Assembly (NCBI GenBank): GCA_023421505.1
Contig: JAEZTJ010000038.1
Span: 1 to 31,332 of the forward strand
Direction: 5' to 3'
DNA: 31,332 nt
Origin: Bacillota bacterium
GTDB taxonomy: Bacteria > Bacillota > Clostridia > Lachnospirales > Lachnospiraceae
How positions within the stretch are numbered: position 1 is the first letter of the stretch; every line of letters begins with the position of its first letter. The notes beneath the pieces were generated by a model. That model was not told where the DNA came from. It saw nothing but the letters and a program-made list of their open reading frames with translations, and made no database searches. This document shows positions 8,602 to 16,813 of the stretch, piece by piece. A program made the translations under genes and the position numbers.

Positions 8602-9819
8602 TTATCGTAATCTTTGAGCAGAATATATGGACTTATTTCCATTAAAGATATAAGCGAAAGCACATACTATAAAAAAGTAAGGCAGATATTCATAACCAAA
8701 TACCTCTGCCCCAATAAAAATGGGAGCCAATAATGTATTGGTAGCACTTCCGAATACAGCCGCGTAGCCAAGTGCGGCTGTCATTGTAACCGGTAATCCA
8801 AACATACTTCCAAGTGCGGCTCCTAAGCCCGCTCCAATCGAAAATAAAGGGGTAACCTCTCCACCCTGAAAGCCCGCCGTTAATGTGATTATTGTAAATA
8901 TCAACTTAAGCAGCCAATCATACCAATAGAATTCCTTAGCATTCATGCTTTCTTGTATGATGTTTGTCCCAAGGCCTGCATATCTTCCCTGATGTAATAC
9001 AAGGAGCAGAACACTAAGTATTATTCCAATTATAAAAATTCTAAGTATATTATTTTTAATTATCTTATTTATATTCAGTTTACAATGCATCAATATATGA
9101 GCGAACAAACCACCAGTTATTCCAAACAATATACTGATAATAACTATTTTAACTGCCAACAATACAGATAAGTCATAGACCTCTGTAATAGTAACCCGAA
9201 ATTTTTCTAGCCCCAGTGTGTGTGAGGTAAAGCTCGCTGTAAAGGAGGCAATTATGCTAGGGAATAAAGCACTGTATTCCAAGGAACCTACTGTAAGAAC
9301 CTCTAAGGCAAAGAATATCGCAGCAAAAGGTGTCTGAAAAAGACCTGCAAAGCCCGCAGCCATACCGGTGATGATGAATACCTTAGCGTACTCATGTAAA
9401 TGCAATTTTCTTCCTATAGCATGTGAAACTGTTCCACCTATTTGTACAGCCACTCCTTCTCGTCCGGCACTTCCACCAAATAAATGAGTCATCCATGTAG
9501 ATACGATAATAAGAGGAATTAAACGCTTAGGAATAGTCTTCTCCTCCTCAAAACCTGCAGCAAATATGAGTGACATACCTTTTAAACTATTTTTGCCTAG
9601 CCTTTGGTAAGCATAGACAATCAGTACTCCCGCAATTGGTAGAAAGGGAAGTAACTGAAAAGTATGTTCTGACCTATAATCCGTGATTATTAGCAGAATC
9701 CTGCCAAATAATGCATCAATTGCTCCGACCAGTAAACCAATCATTACGGAAATACAACCGAGTAACAATAGATGCCTATAATCCTTTATTATTTTATTTA
9801 TGATGCTTTCTCTAATCAT
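8602..9819 (-). CDS. CLC-family anion channel/antiporter, CLC-F (fluoride) like
   Basis: 405-residue membrane protein of the CLC family. It has GREGV (119-123) with the gating glutamate Glu121, and GFQGGEVTPLF in the C-terminal half where chloride types have GxFxP. At the position of the chloride-binding GSGIP it has GMSLI (81-85). Replacement of the serine by methionine or asparagine, together with GREGV/T, marks the fluoride-exporting CLC-F clade as I remember it, so F-/H+ antiport is plausible. No CBS domains are present. GGAG lies before the ATG. A promoter at 9874-9902 drives it; no fluoride riboswitch is visible in the leader, which weakens the fluoride call. A plain chloride transporter is the alternative. 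Confidence 0.85.
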   Translation of the reverse strand: MIRESIINKIIKDYRHLLLLGCISVMIGLLVGAIDALFGRILLIITDYRSEHTFQLLPFLPIAGVLIVYAYQRLGKNSLKGMSLIFAAGFEEEKTIPKRLIPLIIVSTWMTHLFGGSAGREGVAVQIGGTVSHAIGRKLHLHEYAKVFIITGMAAGFAGLFQTPFAAIFFALEVLTVGSLEYSALFPSIIASFTASFTSHTLGLEKFRVTITEVYDLSVLLAVKIVIISILFGITGGLFAHILMHCKLNINKIIKNNILRIFIIGIILSVLLLVLHQGRYAGLGTNIIQESMNAKEFYWYDWLLKLIFTIITLTAGFQGGEVTPLFSIGAGLGAALGSMFGLPVTMTAALGYAAVFGSATNTLLAPIFIGAEVFGYEYLPYFFIVCAFAYIFNGNKSIYSAQRLR

Positions 9820-9837
9820 CCTTTGCTCTCCAAAAAA

Positions 9838-9878
9838 ATAATGCTAATGATTTCATAATATAAAATCATTAGCATTAT
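9838..9878 (-). terminator. Terminator of the MerR-TipAS gene
   Basis: Perfect 16-bp stem: 9838-9853 pairs with 9863-9878 around a 9-base loop, followed on the minus strand by a run of seven T before the CLC ribosome site. It stops transcription arriving from the upstream regulator gene. Confidence 0.88.
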
Positions 9879-9902
9879 AACAGTTTCATCAAGCTTTATC
9901 AA
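9874..9902 (-). promoter_or_regulatory. Promoter of the CLC gene, overlapping the terminator stem
   Basis: TTGATA (9897-9902), 17 bases, TATAAT (9874-9879) on the minus strand. The -10 box forms part of the 5' arm of the terminator hairpin, so transcripts starting about 7 bases downstream lack most of that arm and should not be terminated. Confidence 0.75.
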
Positions 9903-9950
9903 ACAGAATGAATTATTTAATAGAATTTCTTCTCAGTATTCCTATTAAAC

Positions 9951-10715
9951 TTATTCCAGATTTCCTGTATAGACCAAAATAGCATCTCTTAAAAAGGCCG
10001 CCATACCGGGCTGTTTTTTATCGTAGAATGCTGTAAAACGTTCATCCTCAACATACATTTGCGCTAGACCCGCATGAGCCTCCTTGTTATAGCCTTTCCA
10101 GGTATAGCATAACCATTTCCGATGAAGCTCAGCTGTCTTTTGCCCAAGCTCTCCTGCGGGATCACCGGTTGCGAAAGCTGCGGCTAAAGTATCCAGTACC
10201 TCCTGTCCGAGTTTTTCAAATTCCTCATACTGTTCCTTAGTCATATTTAGTAGCTTTTGATTTGACTGATTTACTTGTTCCTCACCGTATTTTTCTCTGA
10301 TTTCTTTGCCATATTTCTCCTCATTTTCACTTACCAATTTTTGTTTAAAGCCTTCAAATTTCTCTTTATCATTCATTTTTACATTACCCTTTCTATATTC
10401 GATGGTTTTTTCTACATTTGCAATCAATCGATTGAGCTGTTCTCTTTGTTTCAGAAGATGATTAAGGTGCTCCTTAAGTGCAGCAGCTTCATCAAAGGAT
10501 GTTTTGGTTACAATCTCCTTAATCATATCCAAATTCACACCTAATTCTCGATATAGCATAATTTGTTGCAGCCGATTTACCTCCTTCTCACCATAGATAC
10601 GATATCCTGATGAATTAATTCTTGCCGGCTTAAGAATTCCTATTTCATCATAATACCGCAGGGCCCTGGTACTTATTCCTGCCAACCGCGCTAACTTAAG
10701 TACTGTATATTCCAT
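9951..10715 (-). CDS. MerR family regulator with TipAS antibiotic-recognition domain
   Basis: 254 residues. The N-terminal winged helix (residues 1-70: LARLAGISTRALRYYDEIG, then YRIYGEKEVNRLQQIMLYRELG) is classic MerR. A coiled-coil linker follows (about 75-110), then a C-terminal TipAS-like domain (about 130-250) with HRKWLCYTWKGYNKEAHAGLAQMY and a DERFTAFYD segment. This is the architecture of TipAL and B. subtilis Mta, which activate multidrug-resistance genes after binding amphipathic drugs. GGAGG lies 7 bases before the ATG. It is transcribed alone, and the promoter looks autoregulated. It is not clear which neighbour, if any, it controls besides itself. Confidence 0.93.
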   Translation of the reverse strand: MEYTVLKLARLAGISTRALRYYDEIGILKPARINSSGYRIYGEKEVNRLQQIMLYRELGVNLDMIKEIVTKTSFDEAAALKEHLNHLLKQREQLNRLIANVEKTIEYRKGNVKMNDKEKFEGFKQKLVSENEEKYGKEIREKYGEEQVNQSNQKLLNMTKEQYEEFEKLGQEVLDTLAAAFATGDPAGELGQKTAELHRKWLCYTWKGYNKEAHAGLAQMYVEDERFTAFYDKKQPGMAAFLRDAILVYTGNLE

Positions 10716-10737
10716 ATGTCATCCTCCTTACAAGCAC

Positions 10738-10768
10738 AGTGTATACCTTTACGTTACGTTAATGTCAA
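10738..10768 (-). promoter_or_regulatory. MerR-type promoter of the regulator gene
   Basis: TTGACA (10763-10768) and TACACT (10738-10743) are separated by 19 bases, the long spacer used by MerR activators, which contains the repeat ACGTAACGT. A TATACA at 17 bases is an alternative -10 box. Confidence 0.65.
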
Positions 10769-10920
10769 TAGGTAAAATAAATACTTTAGTAAAAAGAATA
10801 GGTAAATTCTTGATTGTAAATCATGAGTTTACCTTTATACACAACAAAATGAATTTATTAATATTATTTACTGTGTTTATAATTTGATGATGAGTTTCAT
10901 AATTACCTAATTAATCAAAA

Positions 10921-10943
10921 CGAAAAGGAGGCCCAGGCCTCCT
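10921..10943 (-). terminator. Terminator after the EAL remnant
   Basis: AGGAGGCC (10926-10933) and GGCCTCCT (10936-10943) form a perfect 8-bp stem; on the minus strand TTTCGTTTT follows. It survives although the gene before it is broken. Confidence 0.85.
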
Positions 10944-11010
10944 AATGATTTTCTGATATAGGAAAACATAAAGCACTACTTATTACACCCTAATCAGTTT
11001 ATTCTGCTTT

Positions 11011-11204
11011 TTATCCCGTTTCATCTTGGCAGGCTTCTACAAAAAGATTTCCGGATTTTTGATTTCACTTTCACAGGTTATTCTGCTTAACGCCTCATGC
11101 CCCAGTATATTGCCATCTCTTAAGGATATGATGGGTTGAAAAACAGTCTTAATCATTCTGTTATTGATTATATATTCTATAGCGTCTTTTCTGGTATCAC
11201 TCAT
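11011..11204 (-). pseudogene. Remnant of an EAL-domain (c-di-GMP phosphodiesterase) gene
   Basis: From the ATG at 11204, which has AAAGAGG upstream, the frame reads MSDTRKDAIEYIINNRMIKT, then VFQPIISLRDG and LGHEALSR, the opening of an EAL domain. It stops at TAG 11037-11039. At 11041-11045 there is a run of five T; adding one T continues as FFVEACQDETG, which resembles the LFxxA helix that normally follows. That frame stops at 11011 and no later EAL motif is found. A complete EAL domain needs about 240 residues, so this is a decayed 5' fragment without the catalytic residues downstream. It cannot hydrolyse c-di-GMP as it stands. A short expressed peptide cannot be excluded because the ribosome site and terminator remain. 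Confidence 0.75.
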
Positions 11205-11385
11205 CCGATAACCTCTTTCGTAATTTATTTTCATTTTTATTTTAACAAGGTTATCAGTGAGTTTCCTGCATTAATATGTTATTCTTTTGTAAAAAGTAAT
11301 CAAAATTCAATTAGGAACAGTTGGAGCTCCTTCAATATAATTATTATAAGCTTTGAAAATATGTCAATATCTTCTCCATAATAAA

Positions 11386-11404
11386 AGGAGGCCGAAGCCT
11401 CCCA
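11386..11404 (-). terminator. Terminator of the PNPOx-like gene
   Basis: On the minus strand GGAGGC, loop TTCG, GCCTCC, then TTTTATT, starting 15 bases after the stop of the preceding gene. UUCG-type loop makes it stable. Confidence 0.85.
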
Positions 11405-11419
11405 TGATATTGTATATTA

Positions 11420-11848
11420 TTATAGATTAACTTCTTCCTTAGGACTGAAATTCTTTTCCATCGTCCACGTTACTGCAACTCCATGCTTTAGGCGAAAGAC
11501 CGCAATCGCCTCATAAAAATTCTCGAAAACACCCTTCTCTTTCCATACCTTTAAAAAACCTCGGGACGGGTGATTAACGATTTCCTCCTTCAATACCATA
11601 TCCTCAACCTTCTCTAATTTACCGCTGATTCGTATCTGTGTTCCATTACAATAAAAACATAGCTCTGCCTTACTGTTATCACAGATTTGTTGGTAAACCT
11701 CCTTAACTACCGCTGTATGAAAAATTATTCCATCTTCATCAGCACGGTAAAGTAACATGCCTCTTACTCTTGGCTGATCCCCCTGCACTGTTGCAAGATA
11801 AAATACGGGATTTTGTGAAATAGCCTCAAAAATTTCGTTCTTTGTCAT
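11420..11848 (-). CDS. Pyridoxamine 5'-phosphate oxidase-like flavin-binding protein
   Basis: 142-residue protein of the PNPOx-like split-barrel fold: FYLATVQGDQPRVRGMLLYRADEDGIIFHT is the flavin-binding N-terminal half, and the C-terminal part has AIAVFRLKHGVAVTWTM. These small proteins usually bind FMN or F420 and act as general-stress or nitro-type reductases; the substrate is not predictable. It is too short and lacks the motifs of true PdxH. GGAGG with good spacing precedes the ATG at 11848. It is a single gene with its own terminator, next to a broken EAL gene and downstream of repeat copy C. Confidence 0.85.
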   Translation of the reverse strand: MTKNEIFEAISQNPVFYLATVQGDQPRVRGMLLYRADEDGIIFHTAVVKEVYQQICDNSKAELCFYCNGTQIRISGKLEKVEDMVLKEEIVNHPSRGFLKVWKEKGVFENFYEAIAVFRLKHGVAVTWTMEKNFSPKEEVNL

Positions 11849-11886
11849 ATCTATATCCTCCTTATACTATGAAACATCTAGATGAA

Positions 11887-12005
11887 TGCGAAACTTTAAA
11901 GTTTATTGTATACACATAAGATACCTATTCCTACGTTCCTATAGGCATAATCTCCACTTCGGTATAGTATTTAATGTGCATACAATTTTATAATTTAGTT
12001 TCGCA
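11887..12005 (+). repeat. Palindromic intergenic repeat, copy C
   Basis: Outer arms TGCGAAACT (11887-11895) and AGTTTCGCA (11997-12005) are exact inverted repeats. Inside, TTGTATACACATAAGATAC pairs with GTATTTAATGTGCATACAA (core 11906-11985). The centre has CCTATTCCTACGTTCCTAT and CTTCGG as in copy A. It sits between the AraC gene stop and the PNPOx start, both on the minus strand. Confidence 0.8.
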
Positions 12006-12090
12006 AATGCTTACTATGAAATTTCTCTCATCTATTCTATTTTATAATAGAAAGCTATACTATGATCAAATACGAATCTTTAGTGGCAAA

Positions 12091-13134
12091 TCACGCAATG
12101 CCTCTTGTTATACGATCACGGTATTCACCGGGGGTTAACCCCACCCACTTCTTGAAAGCTTTTCGAAATACACTTGCATCAGAAAAGCCAAGCAAGTAAG
12201 TAATGTCATCTATTGAATAATTCTCCATTAAGTATTTTCTTGCAAGCTGTTCTCTGGTATCCCGTAATAATATACTAAATTCCGTACCTTCCTTATGTAA
12301 ATAAATCTGAAGTGTTCTTTCACTTAGATTTAAAATTTTTGCTATCGTGCCAATTGATAAGCTCTCCGAATCAATTAAGGATAGAATAAGCTTCTTTGTT
12401 TTCAAGGTATAGTATTTTGACCTGTCAATTTCCGCAAGAAATTGCTGTGCATAGTTCTCAAAATATTCTGCAAGCTTCTTATTCGGAAGCAAAGCCGGGA
12501 TATAAGCGGTTTTATTATCAAGTATCATATAATTTCCAAGATCAGTAAATTTCACACTTTCTCCGAAGGTTTTTTTATATTCCTCAATAAATTCTCTTTT
12601 CAAAGATTTTAATCCCACCTCAAGCGGACTGACATAGACACCAGTGATATTACGAGCAATATTGATTAGACTAGATAGAAAGCCCTCATAGCAATGCTCT
12701 GAAATCTTTGGTGCATCTAGGGGCTCAGTTAATTGGATTCTGATCTGATTTGATTCGATGCTAATCTCACCTTTTATTAAATTACCGATGATAGCGGAAT
12801 ATCTTGAAGCCTTATTAAAAGCTTCTATGATATTATCACAATTTAACATCATATATCCCAGAATAGACCAATTACCTGCTTCTGCATACTGCCCCATATG
12901 CAGTCCGAAACAGGGATCTCCTAATTTCTTTGCCGCCATATCCTCCAGCATAATATATTTTTCAACTGGTATTCGTTCGTCGGGATTTTTTACCACTTCG
13001 GAAGCTATCCCAATAGAATTCAGAAGCTGTTCACTATCCACATTCCATTGTGACAGATATCTGACAATCTGTGTAACAACACCTGCAGAAATAGTATATC
13101 TATATATCTCTTTTGTTTTAATCCTTGAAGCCAT
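12091..13134 (-). CDS. AraC family regulator with Arabinose_bd-type N-terminal domain
   Basis: 347-residue DNA-binding protein. The C-terminal third holds two helix-turn-helix motifs of the AraC/XylS type: SIGTIAKILNLSERTLQIYL and SIDDITYLLGFSDASVFRKA, ending FKKWVGLTPGEYR. The N-terminal about 200 residues (VEKYIMLEDMAAKKLGDPCFGLHMG, GNWSILGYMMLNCDN) match the domain found in OruR/VirS/MmsR-type regulators, which is more typical of Proteobacteria. The start follows CAGGAGAG by a normal distance. It lies 81 bases after the second trpD-like gene on the same strand with no visible terminator between, so it may be co-transcribed with it and could respond to that enzyme's product. Its target is unknown. 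Confidence 0.9.
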   Translation of the reverse strand: MASRIKTKEIYRYTISAGVVTQIVRYLSQWNVDSEQLLNSIGIASEVVKNPDERIPVEKYIMLEDMAAKKLGDPCFGLHMGQYAEAGNWSILGYMMLNCDNIIEAFNKASRYSAIIGNLIKGEISIESNQIRIQLTEPLDAPKISEHCYEGFLSSLINIARNITGVYVSPLEVGLKSLKREFIEEYKKTFGESVKFTDLGNYMILDNKTAYIPALLPNKKLAEYFENYAQQFLAEIDRSKYYTLKTKKLILSLIDSESLSIGTIAKILNLSERTLQIYLHKEGTEFSILLRDTREQLARKYLMENYSIDDITYLLGFSDASVFRKAFKKWVGLTPGEYRDRITRGIA

Positions 13135-13215
13135 GATTAGACTCTCCTGTCGTATTTACTCGTCTCAATCATTATATATCCTTTTTGCGACTTATCATAG
13201 AGCTTCAAGTAAAAT

Positions 13216-14253
13216 TTAAAGATTTTTATAAGCATGGGAGGCTTCTATGAATTCATTTAGCTTATCCTGGGCTAAGCCGCTATCGATGATTTCCTTCGCA
13301 AGCTTTATCCCCTCTTTTAAGGAATCCACTTTGTCTCCAACCATTAGCGCACCCGCGGCATTTAAAAGTACTGCCTGTCTTCGCGGTCCTTTATTCTTAC
13401 CCGAGAATACGTCTTTAATCATAATCGCATTCGCCTCCGGTGTTCCGGTTGCGATATCATTAAGCTTACATCTTGTTAACCCCAGATCTTCCGGTGTAAT
13501 GCTATAGTTAGTAATTACACCATTCTTTAACTCATTAATCCTAGTTCTTCCAAGAAGAGATATTTCATCCATCCCATCCTCCCCATGAACGAATAAGGCT
13601 CTGGTATAGCCTAATGACTCAGCAACTCCGGTTACGATATCTAAAAGCTCCGGCTTATAGACACCCATAACATGTCTGGTTGCATGTGCAGGATTAATCA
13701 GTGGACCAATTATTGTATAAAAAATTGTCTTAATGCCCAGATCCTTTTCCGGATGAATCATCTTTCTCATGACAGGGTGAAACAGCGGAGCATAAAGGAA
13801 AGCCATCCCTACCTCTTCAATCAGCTTCTCAACGCCCTTCGGACTCTGATGGATTTCAATGCCTAAAGCCTCCAATACTTCAGCACTTCCTGACAGGGTG
13901 GTACTGGATTTACTTCCGGTTTTGGCTACTTTAATCCCCGCAGCCGCTGCTATAAACGCTACAGCTGTAGAAATATTAAAGGTATTCATTCCGCCACCTG
14001 TACCACAGGTGTCCATCAAATCTTCTGACAGCTTCGGCTTGATCTGGATACAATAATCCCTCATGGCATGTGCTATTGCAGCTATTTCATCAAGCGTCGG
14101 CCCTTTCATCAGTAACGCCACCTGAAAGCTCATAATCTGAATATCTGTCAACTGGTTATTATGAATAGCAAGAATTATACTATATGCTTCTTCTCCAGTC
14201 AAATTTTCTCCTGCATTTAGCTTTTGCAATATACGATTGATATGCTCCGCCAT
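13216..14253 (-). CDS. TrpD-like phosphoribosyltransferase paralogue with altered substrate motifs
   Basis: 345 residues with the full anthranilate phosphoribosyltransferase fold. The PRPP loop is GTGGG (84-88) instead of GTGGD, followed by TFNIST (91-96). The usual KHGNR reads KTGSK (111-115). His159 and the metal pair Asp229-Glu230 (GMDEIS) are kept. The arginine-rich VRRELG segment, source of an anthranilate-contacting arginine, reads PEKDLG (168-173), and IFN before LGPL is IFY. A bona fide trpD with all motifs lies upstream, so this copy has probably changed substrate or role. Its ATG follows directly on the trpA stop (TAAATG) with AGGGAG inside trpA, so it is translationally coupled to the trp operon. 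It is not a fragment: length and core are normal. Confidence 0.85.
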   Translation of the reverse strand: MAEHINRILQKLNAGENLTGEEAYSIILAIHNNQLTDIQIMSFQVALLMKGPTLDEIAAIAHAMRDYCIQIKPKLSEDLMDTCGTGGGMNTFNISTAVAFIAAAAGIKVAKTGSKSSTTLSGSAEVLEALGIEIHQSPKGVEKLIEEVGMAFLYAPLFHPVMRKMIHPEKDLGIKTIFYTIIGPLINPAHATRHVMGVYKPELLDIVTGVAESLGYTRALFVHGEDGMDEISLLGRTRINELKNGVITNYSITPEDLGLTRCKLNDIATGTPEANAIMIKDVFSGKNKGPRRQAVLLNAAGALMVGDKVDSLKEGIKLAKEIIDSGLAQDKLNEFIEASHAYKNL

Positions 14254-15021
14254 TTATAAAGCTCCCTTCATGCTTCTAACATAATTCTCCACATGAGGGA
14301 TGCAATCTTTGCCATACTCCGCAACTATTTTTACTATCGCACTGCCCACGATTACACCATCGGAGTAAGAAGCCATTACAGCAGCCTGCTCCGGTGTTGA
14401 TATACCAAAACCTATGGCACAGGGAATATCCTTAACCTCCTTCACCGTTTTAATCATATCCGCAACTTCTGATCCTAATTTCTTGCGAACTCCGGTAACA
14501 CCCATTGAGGATACACAATAAATAAAGCCTTCTGCATCCTTTGCGATCATTTTAATTCTATCCTTAGAGGTTGGTGCAATCATGGATATTAAAGTAATAC
14601 CGTTACTTTCACAAACAGGCCTCAATTCCTCTCTTTCCTCATAGGGAACATCTGGAACGATAATTGCATCCACTTCTGCCTTTTTACAGGCTTCCATAAA
14701 TTTTTGTGTTCCAAATGTATAAATTGGATTTACATAGGTCATGAAAGCGATCGGTATTTTACTAACCTTACGTATCCTTGTTACCATGTCAAATATCTTA
14801 TCCGTAGTAGTACCGGCGGACAAAGCTCTATCATCCGCCTCCTGAATAACCGGTCCTTCTGCTACAGGATCGGAAAAAGGGATACCAAGTTCAATTAAGT
14901 CCGCACCGGCCTGTGCCATACGAAGCACTAATTGTTCTGTTACTGAAAGACTCGGATCACCTGCTGTGATAAATGGAATAAAAGCTTTTTTATCTTTAAA
15001 TACTTCACTAATTCTACTCAT
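14254..15021 (-). CDS. trpA: Tryptophan synthase alpha subunit
   Basis: Cleaves indole-3-glycerol phosphate to indole and glyceraldehyde 3-phosphate; indole passes through a tunnel to TrpB. The 255-residue TIM barrel has catalytic Glu44 in IELGIPFSDP. The second catalytic position, Asp60 in Salmonella (DPLADGP), is Glu55 here (DPVAEGP), a conservative change that I believe is frequent in Firmicutes. The phosphate-binding end GFGIS and GVIVGSAIV are present. The start was set at 15021 (MSRISEVF): AGGGGGGT lies 9 bases upstream and it gives the usual length, whereas the longer frame from 15060 lies deep inside trpB. It overlaps the trpB end by 8 bases. Confidence 0.97.
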   Translation of the reverse strand: MSRISEVFKDKKAFIPFITAGDPSLSVTEQLVLRMAQAGADLIELGIPFSDPVAEGPVIQEADDRALSAGTTTDKIFDMVTRIRKVSKIPIAFMTYVNPIYTFGTQKFMEACKKAEVDAIIVPDVPYEEREELRPVCESNGITLISMIAPTSKDRIKMIAKDAEGFIYCVSSMGVTGVRKKLGSEVADMIKTVKEVKDIPCAIGFGISTPEQAAVMASYSDGVIVGSAIVKIVAEYGKDCIPHVENYVRSMKGAL

Positions 15022-16198
15022 AGATCTGCACCCCCCTATAGCGCGCAATAGCCGCAACATCTTTATCTCCTCTGCCGGACAGATTGATTACAAGAATCTG
15101 ATCCTTACCCATCGTAGGTGCCAGCTTTCTGGCATAAGCAACCGCATGTGCACTTTCAATAGCCGGTATAATCCCTTCCATACGGGACAAATATTCAAAG
15201 GCATCAACCGCCTCTTGATCGGTAACCGGAATATACTCTGCCCTTTTGCTGTCATGCAGATAGGCATGCTCCGGCCCAATACCCGGATAATCCAGTCCGG
15301 CTGATATGGAATGCACTGGTGCTATCTGCCCGTATTCATCCTGACAGAAATAAGACTTCATACCGTGAAAGATACCTGATGATCCTGTAGCTATTGTTGC
15401 CGCTGTTTTATCGGTATCAGCACCAAGACCTGCTGCTTCACAGCCGATTAGGCGGACACTGCTATCCGGAATGAAATCGTAGAATATTCCCATTGCATTA
15501 CTTCCACCTCCAACACAGGCAAGTACGGCGTCTGGAAGTCTGCCTTCCTTCTCCATAAGCTGTGCCTTTACCTCACGTCCGATGATACTCTGAAAATCAC
15601 GAACTAAAGTGGGAAAGGGATGAGGTCCCATTACGGAACCAAACACAAAATGTGTATCCTCTACACGTGTAGTCCATTCCCTCATTGCTGCATTTACTGC
15701 GTCTTTTAGCGTTTGTGTCCCTGAGGTTACCTCATGTACTTTAGCACCAAGAAGCTCCATTCGAAAAACATTCAGCGCCTGACGCTCCGTATCCTCCTTT
15801 CCCATGAAAATCTCACATTCCATATCCATCAGTGCCGCAGCCGTCGCTGTAGCAACTCCGTGCTGTCCAGCTCCTGTCTCCGCTATGACTCTGGTTTTAC
15901 CCATCTTCTTCGCTAACAGAACCTGACCGAGAACATTATTAATTTTATGAGATCCGGTATGGTTTAGATCCTCTCTTTTAATATAAATCTTAGCGCCCCC
16001 AAGATCCTTCGTCATCTTTTTAGCAAAATATAAGATAGAGGGTCTTCCTGTATAATTTTTAAATAACTCCTCTAGTTCCTGATTAAACTCGGGATCATTT
16101 TTATAATGATTATAAGCAATTTCCAACTCATTTACCGCATTCATTAAGGTTTCCGGTATATATTGTCCTCCGTGGACACCAAATCTTCCCTTTGACAT
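15014..16198 (-). CDS. trpB: Tryptophan synthase beta subunit
   Basis: PLP enzyme that joins indole and L-serine to make tryptophan, in an alpha2-beta2 complex with TrpA. The 394-residue length is standard for TrpB1. The PLP lysine is Lys85 in HTGSHKINN, the catalytic glutamate Glu107 in AETGAGQHG, and the phosphate-binding loop is GGGSNAMG starting near 230. The N-terminus FGVHGGQYIPETLM is the typical TrpB1 start. Its ATG follows directly on the trpF stop (TAAATG), so translation is coupled. Confidence 0.98.
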   Translation of the reverse strand: MSKGRFGVHGGQYIPETLMNAVNELEIAYNHYKNDPEFNQELEELFKNYTGRPSILYFAKKMTKDLGGAKIYIKREDLNHTGSHKINNVLGQVLLAKKMGKTRVIAETGAGQHGVATATAAALMDMECEIFMGKEDTERQALNVFRMELLGAKVHEVTSGTQTLKDAVNAAMREWTTRVEDTHFVFGSVMGPHPFPTLVRDFQSIIGREVKAQLMEKEGRLPDAVLACVGGGSNAMGIFYDFIPDSSVRLIGCEAAGLGADTDKTAATIATGSSGIFHGMKSYFCQDEYGQIAPVHSISAGLDYPGIGPEHAYLHDSKRAEYIPVTDQEAVDAFEYLSRMEGIIPAIESAHAVAYARKLAPTMGKDQILVINLSGRGDKDVAAIARYRGVQIYE

Positions 16199-16813
16199 TT
16201 ATCTCACGCTCCTGACTTTTAATATAATATCTTTAATTTTACTACTATCCTTTAACCCGTCTGTCTCTACTCCACTGCTGATATCTATCCCGTAAGGCCT
16301 TATCTGCTCTATAGCCCTCACTACATTTTCTGTATTAATTCCACCTGCTAGAAAATATGGCTTTTTTATATCGCCAATGAGTGACCAGTCAAAGGCATCA
16401 CCGCTACCGCCATACTTTCCTTCCTTATACGCATCCAGAAGAAGATAATCACAGTTTAGCTTCATCGCTTTCATAATATCCTGATACTCTTTTACTCTAA
16501 CAGCCTTTATAATGGGATTATTTAGCTTTTCTCTCAGCTTATATAAATATTCCTCGTCCTCATCCCCATGCAGCTGAACAATATCTATGATATTCTTTTT
16601 ACATAGTCTGATAACTTTATCAGGATCCTCATTTACAAAGACACCAACAGCCTGAATTTCAGGACGCAGCCTATCTTTTAGTTTTTCAGCCTGTAATTCA
16701 TCCACCTGTCTTTTACTTTTTGCAAATACAAAGCCAATATAATCCGGCAAAGCCTCATTAACAAAGTTAATGTCCACAAGACGTGATAACCCGCATATCT
16801 TTATTTTTGTCAT
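16199..16813 (-). CDS. trpF: Phosphoribosylanthranilate isomerase
   Basis: Amadori rearrangement of phosphoribosylanthranilate to CdRP, third step from chorismate to tryptophan. The 204-residue (beta/alpha)8 barrel carries the catalytic Cys7 in KICGLSR and Asp127 in LLLDAYKEGKYGGSG. FLAGGINTENV and DISSGVET form the phosphate-binding end. Its ATG overlaps the trpC stop as ATGA, and it ends directly against trpB. Separate trpC and trpF genes, rather than the E. coli fusion, are the usual Firmicute state. Confidence 0.97.
   Translation of the reverse strand: MTKIKICGLSRLVDINFVNEALPDYIGFVFAKSKRQVDELQAEKLKDRLRPEIQAVGVFVNEDPDKVIRLCKKNIIDIVQLHGDEDEEYLYKLREKLNNPIIKAVRVKEYQDIMKAMKLNCDYLLLDAYKEGKYGGSGDAFDWSLIGDIKKPYFLAGGINTENVVRAIEQIRPYGIDISSGVETDGLKDSSKIKDIILKVRSVR

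Noticed and set aside
9820..9950. Fluoride riboswitch before the CLC gene
   Set aside because: The spacer holds only a promoter and a perfect terminator stem; no fluoride-motif blocks on the minus strand.
12758..13219. 153-residue open frame on the plus strand opposite the AraC gene
   Set aside because: The AraC protein on the other strand is clearly real; this frame has low-complexity composition and no ribosome site.
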